From: an uncultured Pseudomonadota bacterium
GTDB lineage: Bacteria; Myxococcota_A; UBA9160; PR03
Direction of reading: 5' to 3'
NCBI GenBank assembly: GCA_900696485.1
Contig: CAADGG010000010.1
Span: 20,572-84,571 of the forward strand
DNA: 64,000 bases
Shown piece by piece: positions 1 to 10,500 of the stretch. Within the stretch, counting starts at the first letter, position 1; every line of letters starts with the position of its first letter. Position numbers and translations under genes: made by a program. Below the pieces are notes generated by a model. That model did no database searches, had not been told where the DNA came from, and saw nothing but the letters and a program-made list of their open reading frames with translations.

Positions 1-1378
1 TCTGGCCGAGCGCTTCGGCCCGCCAGCCGTCGTCGTCGATCTCCGGGGCCAGATCCAGCAGACCCATGGCCGCGTCGGTCCTTATCTCGAGCTTCCCTCG
101 GGTCGCGCCAACCTGAACGTCGTGGACATGGCCCGCGAAGGCCTGCGGGCGCCGCTCGTGTCCGCGCTTCGCGAGATCACGAAGTCCGGCGCCACGACCG
201 TCGACAAGGACGTCCGCGTGAAGACCGACGCAGGCTGGCAGCCGCTACGTCTGACCGTGGGACGGATCGAAGGCCACCGCCTGCCGGCTCCGTTGCTGCT
301 GGTCTCGTTCGAGCCGGCGCCGGCTGGGAGCGGCGGCCGCGGCCGCGTGCGCAAGGCGTCCTCCAAAGGGCGCCGGCCCGCGCAGGCGCAGCTGGAAGAC
401 GAGCTCCAGGACGTGCGGCGGGACCTGGAGGTGAGTGTCTCCGAACTCCAGGCCGCCAACGAGGAGCTCGCCTCGGCGAACGAGGAGGTGCAGGCTGCGA
501 ACGAGGAACTCCAGAGCAGCAACGAGGAGCTTCAGACCTCGAAGGAGGAGACGCAATCCCTGAACGAGGAGCTCCAGACGGTGAACGCCGAACTCACGGA
601 GAAGCTCCGAGGGCTCGAGGAGGCGAACGATGATCTCCTGAACCTGATGAGCAACATCGAGATCCCGATCATCTTTCTCGACGATCGGCTCCGGGTGAAG
701 CTCTTCACTCCCGAGGCCCGCAACGTGGTGCGGCTGATCGACAGCGACGTGGGGCGCCCGCTGGCCGACCTCGCGACCCTTCCCGACTATCCCGATTTCC
801 TCACCGACGCGGAGGTCGTACTCGCGAGCCTTCGCCCGTTCCAGAAGCAGGTGCCCGCGCCCGGCGGTGTCTGGTACACCGTGCGGATCCGGCCCTATCG
901 CACCGTGCGCAACGCCGTCGAAGGGCTGGTGGTGACGTTCATCGACATCACCGAGACCAAGCGCGCGGAGCGCATCGAGGCAGCGCGCGCGCTGGCCGAG
1001 AGCATCGTCGACGCCGTACACGAGCCGCTGCTCGTCCTCGATCCGTCGCTCCGGGTGATGCGCGCGAATCGCTCCTTCTACCACGCGTTTCGCGTCGAGC
1101 CCGCGGCGACCGTGGGGCAGCGGGTCGACGAACTGGGCGATGGCCAATGGAGCATCCCGGACCTCCAAGGCCTCCTCGAGACGACGCTCCGCGACGGAGC
1201 TCCCTTCGAGGACTTCGAGGCCGTATGTGAGTTTCCCCACCTCGGGCGAAGGCGCATGGTTTTGAGCGGGCGCCCGGTCGCGGCGCCGGGCGACGCGACG
1301 CCGGTCCTGGTCGTGCTCGGCATCCTGGACGCAGGCCAGGCCTCCGCGGGGGGCGGCGAGGACGCCGTGGGAACATGA
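1..1378 (+). CDS. CheB/CheR-type chemosensory protein with coiled coil and PAS domains (5' partial)
   Basis: The reading frame is open at the left edge (frame starts at base 2), so the N-terminal part of the gene lies outside the window. The visible part begins with a segment like the one following the methyltransferase domain of CheB-CheR-PAS hybrids. It continues through a long coiled coil with repeated NEELQ-type heptads (about 415-640). PAS-like domains follow: one starts near IPIIFLDDRLRVKLFTPEA and a second near VHEPLLVLDPSLRVMRANR. The expected role is signal input or adaptation feeding a kinase. The stop codon overlaps the start of the next gene (ATGA at 1375-1378), so the kinase is translationally coupled. 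The methylesterase and methyltransferase domains are inferred from family architecture and are not visible here. Confidence 0.85.
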   Translation, partial: LAERFGPPAVVVDLRGQIQQTHGRVGPYLELPSGRANLNVVDMAREGLRAPLVSALREITKSGATTVDKDVRVKTDAGWQPLRLTVGRIEGHRLPAPLLLVSFEPAPAGSGGRGRVRKASSKGRRPAQAQLEDELQDVRRDLEVSVSELQAANEELASANEEVQAANEELQSSNEELQTSKEETQSLNEELQTVNAELTEKLRGLEEANDDLLNLMSNIEIPIIFLDDRLRVKLFTPEARNVVRLIDSDVGRPLADLATLPDYPDFLTDAEVVLASLRPFQKQVPAPGGVWYTVRIRPYRTVRNAVEGLVVTFIDITETKRAERIEAARALAESIVDAVHEPLLVLDPSLRVMRANRSFYHAFRVEPAATVGQRVDELGDGQWSIPDLQGLLETTLRDGAPFEDFEAVCEFPHLGRRRMVLSGRPVAAPGDATPVLVVLGILDAGQASAGGGEDAVGT

Positions 1379-2619
1379 GCGCGAGACCCCGAAAGTCGCG
1401 ACGGCCGCCCTCGATCCGAAAGCTCGCGGAGAGCCGCCTGGCGGGCGGCGCTGCGGTCGATCTCGAGGGGCTGACGCCGGACGAGATCCGTCGCTTCGTC
1501 CACGAGCTGGAGGTGCACCGGGTCGAGCTGGAGATCCAGAACCAGCAGCTCGAGGAGGCTCAGCTCGCGGTCGAAGCGTCCGAGGCGCGCTACCGCCAGC
1601 TCTACGAAGCGGCGCCGATCGGATACCTGACGCTCGATCTCGACGGGGCGATCGTGGTGGCGAATCGCTGCGCCTCCGAGCTGCTGGGGCTTCCGCCCGC
1701 GCGGCTCATCGGCCGGAAGTTCTCGAGCTTCGTCGACGAGTTGCACCAGGACCGCTGGCACTTCGCGCGACGCGTCCTCGCAGACGGCCGGGGACGACGG
1801 AGCCTCGAGATCGGGCTCTTGCTCGACGATCGGCGCGCGCTCGACATGCAGATCGTCGCCCCGGGGCACCTCGGGGCCGACGGGATGCTCCACCTGGCGC
1901 TGCTCGACGTGACCGAGCTTCGCGGCGCGGAGCGCGCCCTGCAGAGAGCCGCGTCGGCGGCAGCCCGTGCGGAGCAGCAGGAGCGCCGAAGGCTGGCCTC
2001 CGACCTGCACGATGACGCAGGGCAACTGCTCACGCTGGCCTCGATCAAGCTTCGTGCGCTCGTCGACGCCGCGCCAGGCGAGTGTCGCGGAGACTTCCGG
2101 GAGCTGGCGGAGCTGCTCGCGGAGATACGCCGCCGGATCACGTCCCTGAGCTTCCAGCTCAGCCCTCCTCTGCTCCACGACGTCGGGCTCGGGGCCGCCG
2201 CGCACTGGCTGGCCGACGACCTGAGGCGGACCTTCGGTCTTGCCGTGAAGGTCGCGAACGGAGCGGAGCTCGAGCTCGACGAAACCACGCGGATCACACT
2301 CTTCCGGGCGCTCCGCGAGCTCCTCATCAACGTGACGAAGCACGGCGGTGTCGACCGGGCCCGAGTGCGGATCTGGAGTGAAGGCGGCATGGCGTGTGTC
2401 GCGGTCGAGGACGACGGGGTCGGGTTCGACCGCGCCGCCGATTGGAGCAGCTTCGGTCGGGTTCCGGATTCCCGTCCCGGCGGATTCGGACTCCTCGCAC
2501 TCCGCGAGCGTCTCGCGCATCTCGGCGGAAACCTCGCGGTCGAATCGGGTCCGGGCCAGGCGGGCAGCCGCGTCGTGGTGAAGATGCCTCTCAGGGCGCA
2601 CGAAGGGGGTTCAGAATGA
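1375..2619 (+). CDS. PAS sensor histidine kinase, NarL/HisKA_3 class
   Basis: This 414-residue protein starts at the ATG inside the ATGA overlap with the upstream gene. After a basic N-terminus and a short coiled coil (about residues 35-65) comes a PAS domain (about 70-185, LYEAAPIGYLTLDLDG). The dimerisation/phosphoacceptor segment ERRRLASDLHDDAGQ follows; its His, near residue 212, is the likely phosphorylation site of HisKA_3 kinases. The C-terminus has the HATPase fold with an N-box (RELLINVTKHG) and G-boxes (VEDDGVGFD, GGFGLLALRERL). No membrane segments are seen, so it is probably cytosolic and takes its signal from the PAS proteins. Its partner is the LuxR-type regulator that overlaps its stop codon. 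Confidence 0.93.
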   Translation: MSARPRKSRRPPSIRKLAESRLAGGAAVDLEGLTPDEIRRFVHELEVHRVELEIQNQQLEEAQLAVEASEARYRQLYEAAPIGYLTLDLDGAIVVANRCASELLGLPPARLIGRKFSSFVDELHQDRWHFARRVLADGRGRRSLEIGLLLDDRRALDMQIVAPGHLGADGMLHLALLDVTELRGAERALQRAASAAARAEQQERRRLASDLHDDAGQLLTLASIKLRALVDAAPGECRGDFRELAELLAEIRRRITSLSFQLSPPLLHDVGLGAAAHWLADDLRRTFGLAVKVANGAELELDETTRITLFRALRELLINVTKHGGVDRARVRIWSEGGMACVAVEDDGVGFDRAADWSSFGRVPDSRPGGFGLLALRERLAHLGGNLAVESGPGQAGSRVVVKMPLRAHEGGSE

Positions 2620-3269
2620 CCACTCGTCTCGTGCTGGTCGACGATCACGAGCTGATGCGGCAGGGGCTGCGCTCGATCCTCGAACGGGAGGCGGGCGTCG
2701 AGGTGGTCGGAGAGGCGGCGACCGGCCGAGACGCCGTGCGGCTCGCGCGCACGTTGTGTCCGGACGTCGTGGTGATGGACATCGCCATGAAGGACATGAA
2801 CGGGATCGAGGCCACTCGTCAGGTGCGGGCCGAGTGTCCTGCCGTCAAGGTGATCGCCCTGTCGAGCCATTCGGACAGTCGTTACGTGCGCGCGATCCTG
2901 GATGCGGGCGCGTGCGGCTACGTGCTCAAGGCCAACGCCTACGACGACCTTCGCCGGGCGCTCGAGGCCGCGCGCCTCGGCAAGAGCTATCTCTGCCCCG
3001 ACGTCACCCAGGCGGTGGTCGCGTCCTCGATCCGCGGGACGGACCCGGCGACCGGTTCCGCCAGCGTGCCGCTCACCGCGAGGGAGAGGGAGGTGCTTCA
3101 GCTCCTCGCCGAGGGGCTGACGTCGCCGCAGATCGGCCAGCGACTCTTCATCGCGACGACCACCGTCGAGACGCACCGGCGCAACATCATGCGCAAGCTG
3201 GGCATCCACAGTGTGGCAGACCTCACCAAGTACGCCGTCCGCGAGGGCCTGACGCCGCTCGATTCCTGA
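2616..3269 (+). CDS. LuxR/NarL-type response regulator
   Basis: This is a 217-residue regulator with an N-terminal receiver domain (LVLVDDHELMRQGLRSIL; phosphoacceptor Asp about residue 55 in VVMDIAMKD; Lys in GYVLKAN) and a C-terminal LuxR helix-turn-helix (LTAREREVLQLLAEG ... VETHRRNIMRKLGIHS, about 150-205). The ATG at 2616 overlaps the kinase stop as ATGA; longer upstream readings of this frame run inside the kinase gene and are rejected. It is the obvious transcriptional output of the kinase just upstream. Its targets cannot be read from the sequence; the lone receiver gene and the glucan synthase downstream are candidates by position only. Confidence 0.95.
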   Translation: MTTRLVLVDDHELMRQGLRSILEREAGVEVVGEAATGRDAVRLARTLCPDVVVMDIAMKDMNGIEATRQVRAECPAVKVIALSSHSDSRYVRAILDAGACGYVLKANAYDDLRRALEAARLGKSYLCPDVTQAVVASSIRGTDPATGSASVPLTAREREVLQLLAEGLTSPQIGQRLFIATTTVETHRRNIMRKLGIHSVADLTKYAVREGLTPLDS

Positions 3270-3388
3270 GGCGACCTGAGGGGACCTGAGGCGCCGGCCG
3301 GCCGCGATCTCGAATCCTCGATCTCGGTGCGCGGTCTACCGCATCCCGAGGATGTTCTCCGTGCTCGGGCGGCGCCATCCTCGTTGCC

Positions 3389-3799
3389 ATGCGAGGAGTA
3401 GGCACGGTTCACGACGCCCCCGAGATCGCGACAGCGCTTGGTCGCACGCAAATCTGTGGCAGGCGGGTGCTGTACGTCGACGACGACCCGCTGCTCCGGA
3501 ACGCGATCGCGTGCCTGCTGGGCCGGGCCGGAGCGATCTGCCGTCCCGCGGGCACGCACGAAGACGCGGTCGCTCTCCTGGACCGTGATCCGCACGTCGA
3601 TCTGGCCATCCTCGACTTCCACATGCCCGACGGTACCGTGGCCGACCTGGTGCCGCGGCTGCGATCGGTACGGCCCGATCTCCCGTTGATCGGGACGAGC
3701 GGTCTGGACCGACAGCGAGAATTCGCCGAGTGCGGTGTGACTCGTTTCATCCCGAAGCCGTGGGACCTCGAGGATCTCCTTCGGGTATCGAACTCGTGA
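3389..3799 (+). CDS. single-domain response regulator (receiver only)
   Basis: This 136-residue protein is essentially one receiver domain. It has the acidic pocket VLYVDDDPLLRNAIACLL, a phosphoacceptor Asp near residue 76 (DLAILDFHMPDG), a Thr/Ser position (IGTSG) and the conserved Lys in FIPKPWDLEDLL. There is no output domain, so it should act by phosphotransfer or protein contact, as CheY-like and Spo0F-like proteins do. It lies 119 bases after the LuxR regulator on the same strand and overlaps the next small gene. The first 25 residues precede the domain and may be an overlong start. Confidence 0.88.
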   Translation: MRGVGTVHDAPEIATALGRTQICGRRVLYVDDDPLLRNAIACLLGRAGAICRPAGTHEDAVALLDRDPHVDLAILDFHMPDGTVADLVPRLRSVRPDLPLIGTSGLDRQREFAECGVTRFIPKPWDLEDLLRVSNS

Positions 3800-4077
3800 C
3801 GGTGGACCCCATGACCTCGTGGCTCGACGTTCCGCTCGGCCGCCACTCGCGCAGCGCTGAGATGACCTGGGGTTCGCTCGCCGAGCGCTTCGATCGTTGC
3901 ACCGGCCGCGCGGCGTTCTACGTGGGCCAGCGCGTTCAGGATCGTCGGGCCTACGAGTGCATCGTGAAAGAGATCCTCACGAGGAACGTCGACCTCCTCG
4001 TCGCGGAGGATGATGAACTCGAGGAGCTGCGGCGCCTCAGGACGACGGCCGATTGCCTGATCGCGACGCGCCGCTAG
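3796..4077 (+). CDS. small hypothetical protein coupled to the receiver
   Basis: The frame overlaps the stop of the receiver gene through a GTGA (GTG at 3796); an ATG at 3811 gives 88 residues (MTSWLDVPLG...). The protein is soluble, acidic toward the end (VAEDDELEELRRL), and rich in Arg and Glu. I do not recognise a family. Coupling to the receiver gene suggests a partner in the same signalling operon. It is the last gene before a 460-base non-coding stretch. Confidence 0.5.
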   Translation: MTVDPMTSWLDVPLGRHSRSAEMTWGSLAERFDRCTGRAAFYVGQRVQDRRAYECIVKEILTRNVDLLVAEDDELEELRRLRTTADCLIATRR

Positions 4078-4538
4078 ATCCGGCCGGTCCGGAGCCCCGC
4101 GGCTCCCGGCCGTAGCGAGCGAGGCGTAGCGAGCGAGGCTCGCATTCCCGGCTTCGGCGCGCGCCGTTCTCCGCAACCCGTCGATCCGTCGCTCGCTCAC
4201 CTTCCGACTACGACGAGCGCGATGACGACATTGATGAGGGGCATGGAGGTTCCTCACCGGGTTTTCGAGGCATGACGACCCGCGCGCCGGGAGACGCCGC
4301 CTTCGCTTCACCGCGAACACGGACGGTTTCCTCGACGGAGCGGCCTCGTGCCGTCGAGGGAACGGTCTGAGGATCGGTTACGATCCAGACGCCTGCGTTC
4401 TGCGCGGTCTGCGTTTGGGGACCCATCCTTGCACGACGTTCCGGGCACGTGGCACGGCGTTCCTGACACGATCATCGGCTCTGGATCGATGCAAGGCCGC
4501 GCCTGCGGGCCGCCGGCAAGCCGTTCGCGAGGGGAAAA
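4078..4538. other. intergenic region before the glucan synthase gene, with a 14-bp tandem duplication
   Basis: No convincing gene is seen. Two exact copies of CGTAGCGAGCGAGG stand head to tail at 4111-4138. The region must hold the promoter and leader of the giant downstream gene, but no clear promoter or terminator could be picked out. Confidence 0.4.
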
Positions 4539-7500
4539 GTGGGTCTACTGAAATCGCTGCGGCTCAGGCCCCTGGGCGGCTCTCCGAAGTTCCTCCGCCA
4601 GATCGAAGCGCCGATTCGTGCAGAGCTGTTCAGCGTCGAGCGCCTCGAACAGCACGCCGCGAGCCTGGCCGCAGCGCAGTCCACGGTGTCCGGCAAGGGC
4701 CGCCCGCTCGTGGCGCGGGTGCGGGACAACGGCCGGGTGCTGCTCGACGCCTATCGAGCCGTCGTCGAGGCGATCGACGACGATCGCGCCATCGTGCCGG
4801 CGGCGGAGTGGCTCGTCGACAACTTCCATGTCGTCGAGGAGCAGATCCGGACGATCCAGGCCGATCTCCCGCGCGGCTTCTACCGCCAGCTCCCGAAGCT
4901 CGAAGCCGGCCCGCTGGCAGGGTATCCGCGCGTCTTCGGCCTCGCGTGGGCCTTCGTCGCGCACAGTGACAGCCTCTTCGAGCCGGAGCCCTTGCGACGC
5001 TTCATCGACGCCTATCAGCGAGTGGATGCGCTCACCATCGGCGAGCTCTGGGCAGTGGCCATCACCCTGCGCATCGTCTTGGTGGAGAACGTACGGCGAG
5101 CCGCCGAGCGCATCGTGATCGACCGGGAAGCGTGCGCGGAGGCCGATCTCGTAGCGGATCGGTTGCTCGGCGCCGGCAACCGGGAGCCCGAGGTGGCGGC
5201 GACCGTCTTGCGGCGTTTCGAGCAAGCCCCGCTGTCGGCGGCGTTCGCCGTGCAGCTCGTGCAGCGATTGCGCGATCAGGACCCCGCCGTGACGCCGGCG
5301 CTTCAATGGCTGGACGAGCGGTTGGCGGTACAGGGGACGACCGCCGACGAGATCGTTCGGAGCGAGCACCAGAGCCAGGGCGCGATGAACGTGACGGTCC
5401 GGAATGCGATCACGAGCATGCGCCTGCTGTCGGCCTTCGATTGGGTGGAGTTCTTCGAGAGCGTGAGCCTCGTCGATGCGACGCTCCGCGCCGGAAGCGA
5501 CTTCGCCGAGATGGACTTCGCGACGCGCGATCGCTATCGGAACGCGATCGAGGAGCTCGCGCGTTGGGCGAGAAAGCCGGAGCTCGCGATCGCACGCCTC
5601 ACGCTCGAGGCGACTCGACGCGTCGCGGGCGGCGCCGGAGACGACGGCAAGCTTCCGCCGCGCGAGCGGGATCCCGGCTTCCACCTGATCGCGAATGGAC
5701 GCCGGGCGTTCGAGAGGGAGCTCCGCTGTCGCGTCCCTCTCTCGCGCCGGTTGCGGCGCGTCGAGCCGCGCCGCGGGATCGTGGTCTATTGCGGGGTGAT
5801 CGCGGCTCTCGGCGCTGTGATCCTCTCGCTTGCTCTGCTCGCCGCCGCCCAACACGGGGCGCCGAGCTCGACGCTCTGGCTGTTGGCGCTGCTCGCCGTG
5901 ATCCCGGCCACGGATGCGGCCGTGGCGCTCGGCAACCACGGGATCACCCGCTGGTTCGGTCCCGACCCCCTGCCGGGCCTCGCGCTCCGCCAGGGCGTGC
6001 CGAGAGAACTCCGCACGATCGTGGTCGTCCCCACCCTGCTGACCACCCACGCCGCGCTCGACGAGCAGCTCGAGCGTCTCGAGGTCCACCATCTCGCGAG
6101 TCCAGACGGCGATCTTCGCTACGCGCTGTTGTCGGATTGGATCGATTCCGCGAGCGAGAGCGCGCCGGGTGACGAGGAGCTGCTCGCGGCGGCCGTGAGT
6201 GGGATGGAGGCCCTGAATCGCCGACACGGTCCGGCCCCGGACGGCGAACGCTTCCTGTTGCTCCATCGCCGGCGGGTCTGGAATGCCGGCGAAGAGATGT
6301 GGATGGGATGGGAGCGCAAGCGCGGAAAGCTGCACGAGCTCAACCGACTGCTCCGCGGCGCGGACGACACCAGCTTCGTGACGGTCGGGGGGCGCCCACC
6401 CTGCGTGCCCGATGGCGTCCGCTACGTGATCACCCTCGACGCCGACACGCGCTTGCCGAGAGAGGCCGCCCAGCGCCTGGTCGGAAAGATCGCGCACCCC
6501 CTCAATCGCGCGCGCTTCGACGCGCGGAGCGGACGCGTGGTCGAGGGATATGCGGTGCTGCAGCCGCGCGTCACGCCGTCTCTGCCGATCGGACGCGAGG
6601 GCTCGATCTTCCAGCGCGTCTTCTCGGGACCCGGCGGCATCGATCCCTACGCGGCAGCCGTCTCGGACGTCTATCAGGATCTCTTCGGCGAAGGCTCGTA
6701 CAGCGGCAAGGGGATCTACGAGGTCGACACCTTCGAGGCCGCCCTCGCCGGATGGATTCCGGAGAACACGTTGCTCAGCCACGATCTGCTCGAGGGCATC
6801 TTCGCGCGGGCGGGCCTCGTCTCCGACCTCGAGGTCGTCGAGGAGTTCCCGTCGCGATATGACGTCGCGGCCGTGCGGCAGCACCGCTGGGCGCGCGGTG
6901 ACTGGCAGCTGCTCCCATGGATCTTCGGCCGGCGGCGGGCGATGAGCGGCGATCGTATTCGCACCACCATCCCGTGGCTCGGTCGGCTGAAGATGTTCGA
7001 TAACCTACGCCGAACGCTGTCGGCGCCGGCGCTCTTCGGAACGTTGTGCGGGGCCTTCCTGCTGCCGTCCATACCCGCCGGGCTGATCGGACTCTGGGTG
7101 CTCGGGACGATCGCCCTTCCTTCGCTGCTTCCGCTGCCGGCCGGCATCGTGCCGCGGCGACGCGGGATCTCGAAGCGCAGCCATCTGCGATCGCTGGTCG
7201 CGGACAGCGTCCTCGCGCTGGCGCAGATCTTCTTTCGCGTCGCCTTCCTGGCCCATCAAGCGTGGCTGATGGGGGACGCGATCGTGCGGACCCTCGTTCG
7301 ACTGTTCGTGACGCGCCGGAGGATGCTCGAGTGGGTCACCGCGGCGCAAGCGGCGCGGGGCGAGCGGCTCGATCTCGGCGGCTTCTACCGGCGAATGGCC
7401 GGAGGGGTCGCGCTCGCCGTATCGGTCGTGATCCTCATCGGATCGATCGCGCCGGACTCGCTCGCGCTCGCGGCGCCGTGGCTGGCGCTTTGGCTCGCGG

Positions 7501-10500
7501 CGCCGGCGCTCGCCCTGTGGAGCAGTCGCCCGCCACTGATCTCGGGCCCGAGGGTCGTCTCCGCCGCCGATGCAGCCGTGTTGCGCCAGGTCGCCCGTCG
7601 CACGTGGCGTTTCTTCGAGACCTTCGTGACGCCAGAAGATCACGCACTCGCACCGGACAACTTCCAGGAAGATCCGAACCCGGTCCTGGCGACCCGGACG
7701 TCGCCGACGAACCTCGGGCTCTATCTGCTCTCCGTGATCGCCGCCCGGGACTTCGGCTGGATCGGAACCTGCGAAGCCGTGGATCGGATCGGCGCGACGC
7801 TCGAGACCATGGAGGGTCTCGAGCGCTTCCGCGGCCATTTCTACAACTGGTACGACACCCGAGATCTGCACCCGCTCGACCCGAAGTACATCTCCTCGGT
7901 GGACAGCGGAAACCTCGCCGGACACTTGATCGCTCTCGCGAGTGCGTTGCGACAGAGGGTCGGCCAGCCGGGAGTCGATCCCGGCTGGCGAGCCGGCGTC
8001 GGCGACGCGCTGGTTCTCATGCGCGAGGCGCTGCACTCGGTTGCGGACGACCTCGGGACCGAGACGGTGAGCCGCAAGCAGCTCGAGGAGGCGCTCGACG
8101 CCCTCGCGCTTTCGCTCGAAGCGCCGGCAGGGACATCGGCGGCGACGCCGGCAGGCGTTCTGGCTCGGCTCGCGGCTCTGGCAAAGCATGCGGACACCGT
8201 GATCGACATCGCGAAGACACTGAGCGCCGAGCACGACGCGGCCGCCGACCTGCTGGCCTGCGCGCGCGCGATCCGCGCCACCATCCAGAGTCACGAGCGC
8301 GATCTCGATACCTTGATGCCGTGGGTCCGCTTCCTGTCAGGAGACGCCGCGCTGGCGGCGAAGCTGGAACCTCTGCGGGATGCATCCCCGTCGCTGGCCG
8401 ATCTCCCAGACTGGTGCGAGCTCGCCCTCACCGGCCTGGCGGGACAGGACGGACCGGACGGTCTGCCCGATGCCCTCGAGCACTCCGCGCGCGCCGCGCG
8501 CGCGCTCGAGCGCCGCCTGTCGCTGCTGGCCGAACATGCGACGTCGCTGTTTGCGGCGATGGATTTCCGCTTCCTCTACGACCCCGCCCGGCAGCTCCTC
8601 TCGCTGGGGTACCGCGTCGCCGACGACGCGCTCGATCCGAGCTGCTACGACCTGCTGGCCTCCGAGGCGCGGCTGGCGAGCTTCCTCGCCATCGCCAAGG
8701 GCGACGTGCCGGTGAAGCATTGGTTCCGGCTCGGACGAGCCCTCACACCGGTGGATCGAGGCTCGGCGCTGATCTCCTGGTCCGGGTCGATGTTCGAGTA
8801 CTTGATGCCGTCCCTGGTGATGCGCGTACCCGTCGGGAGTCTTCTCGATCGAACCAGCCGCCTCATCGTGCGGCGCCAGATCGAGTACGGCGCCGAGCTC
8901 GACGTGCCGTGGGGGATCTCGGAATCGGCCTACAACGCGCGCGATCTCGAGTTCACCTACCAGTACTCGAACTTCGGCGTGCCCGGGCTCGGGCTCCAGC
9001 GCGGGCTCAGCGAGGATGTGGTCATCGCGCCCTACGCGACCGGGCTGGCGGCGATGGTCGATCCCGCGGCCGCCGCGCGGAACTTCACCCGCCTTGCGGC
9101 GGTGGGCGGCACCGGCCGCTATGGCTGGTACGAGGCCCTAGACTACACGGCGACGCGTCGTCCCGTGGGAGAGCCGGTGGCGATCGTTCGCGCCTACATG
9201 GCCCATCACCAGGGCATGACGCTCGTCGCGATCGCCAATGCCCTTCACGACGGCGCCATGCGCGCCCGGTTTCATGCCGACCCGCTGATCCAGGCGAGCG
9301 AACTCTTGCTGCAGGAGCGCACGCCGCGCGACATCGCCGTATCCCGGCCGCGGGCGGAGGAGGTGAGGGCGGCTCCCCAGGTGCGCGAGCTCGGGCTGCC
9401 GCTGCGGCGGCACTTCAAGACGCCGCACGGCGCGACACCGCGCACGCACCTGCTCTCGAACGGCGACTACGCGGTCATGGTCACGACGGCGGGCTCGGGT
9501 TTCAGCCGCTGGCGGGATCTCGCGGTCACTCGCTGGCGCGAGGACGTCACCTGCGACGCCTGGGGTAGCTACGTGTTCCTGCGCGACGTCCACAGCGGGC
9601 GCGTGTGGTCGGCGGGGCATCAGCCGAGCGGGGTCGAGGCGGATGAGTACGAGGTTTCCTTCTGCGAGGATCGCGTCGAGTTCGTCCGCCGCGACGGGAC
9701 GATCCTGACGACTCTCGAAGTCGCCGTCTCTCCGGAGGACGACGCCGAAGTGCGACGGGTCTCGATCGCGAATCTTGGCGCCCGCACGCGAGAGATCGAG
9801 CTGACCTCGTATTCCGAGGTCGTCCTGGCTCCTGCCGCCAGCGACACCTCCCATCCGGCATTCTCCAAGCTCTTCGTGCAGACCGAGTTCGTCGCCGGTG
9901 TCGGCGCCCTGCTCGCGACGCGAAGACCGCGCTCACCGGATGAGGTGCGGGTCTGGGCGGCGCACCTCGCCGTCGTCGAGGGTGAGGCCGTCGGCGGCGT
10001 GCAGTTCGAGACCGACCGCGCCCGCTTCCTCGGACGCGGCCGCACGATCCGCACGCCGATGTCCGTCCTCGACGCCCGGCCCCTCTCCGACACCGTCGGT
10101 ACGGTGCTCGACCCGATCTTCAGCCTGCGCCGGCGCGTGCGTGTTCCGCCGGGAGGAACCGCCCGGATCGCCTTCTGGACGATGGTCGCACCCTCTCGGA
10201 GCGATGCGCTCGATCTGGCCGACAAACACCGGGACGCGACGGCGTTCGAGCGTGCGGCCACGCTGTCGTGGACCCAGGCGCAGGTTCAGCTCCACCATCT
10301 CGGCATCGAACCCGACGAGGCCCTGCTGTTCCAACGGCTCGCCAACCACGTGCTCTACTCGGATCCGAAGCTGCGGCCTTCCTCCGAGGTCCAGAAGCGC
10401 GGGGAGGGCGGGCCCTCCGCGTTGTGGCCCCATGGCATCTCGGGCGACCTGCCGATCGTCCTGGTCCGCATCGACGAGGCGGCGGACGTGGAGATCGTCC

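Noticed and set aside
4545..6884. Another long minus-strand frame within the glucan synthase gene
   Set aside because: Same reason: shadow of the real gene, with Arg/Ala/His-rich composition.
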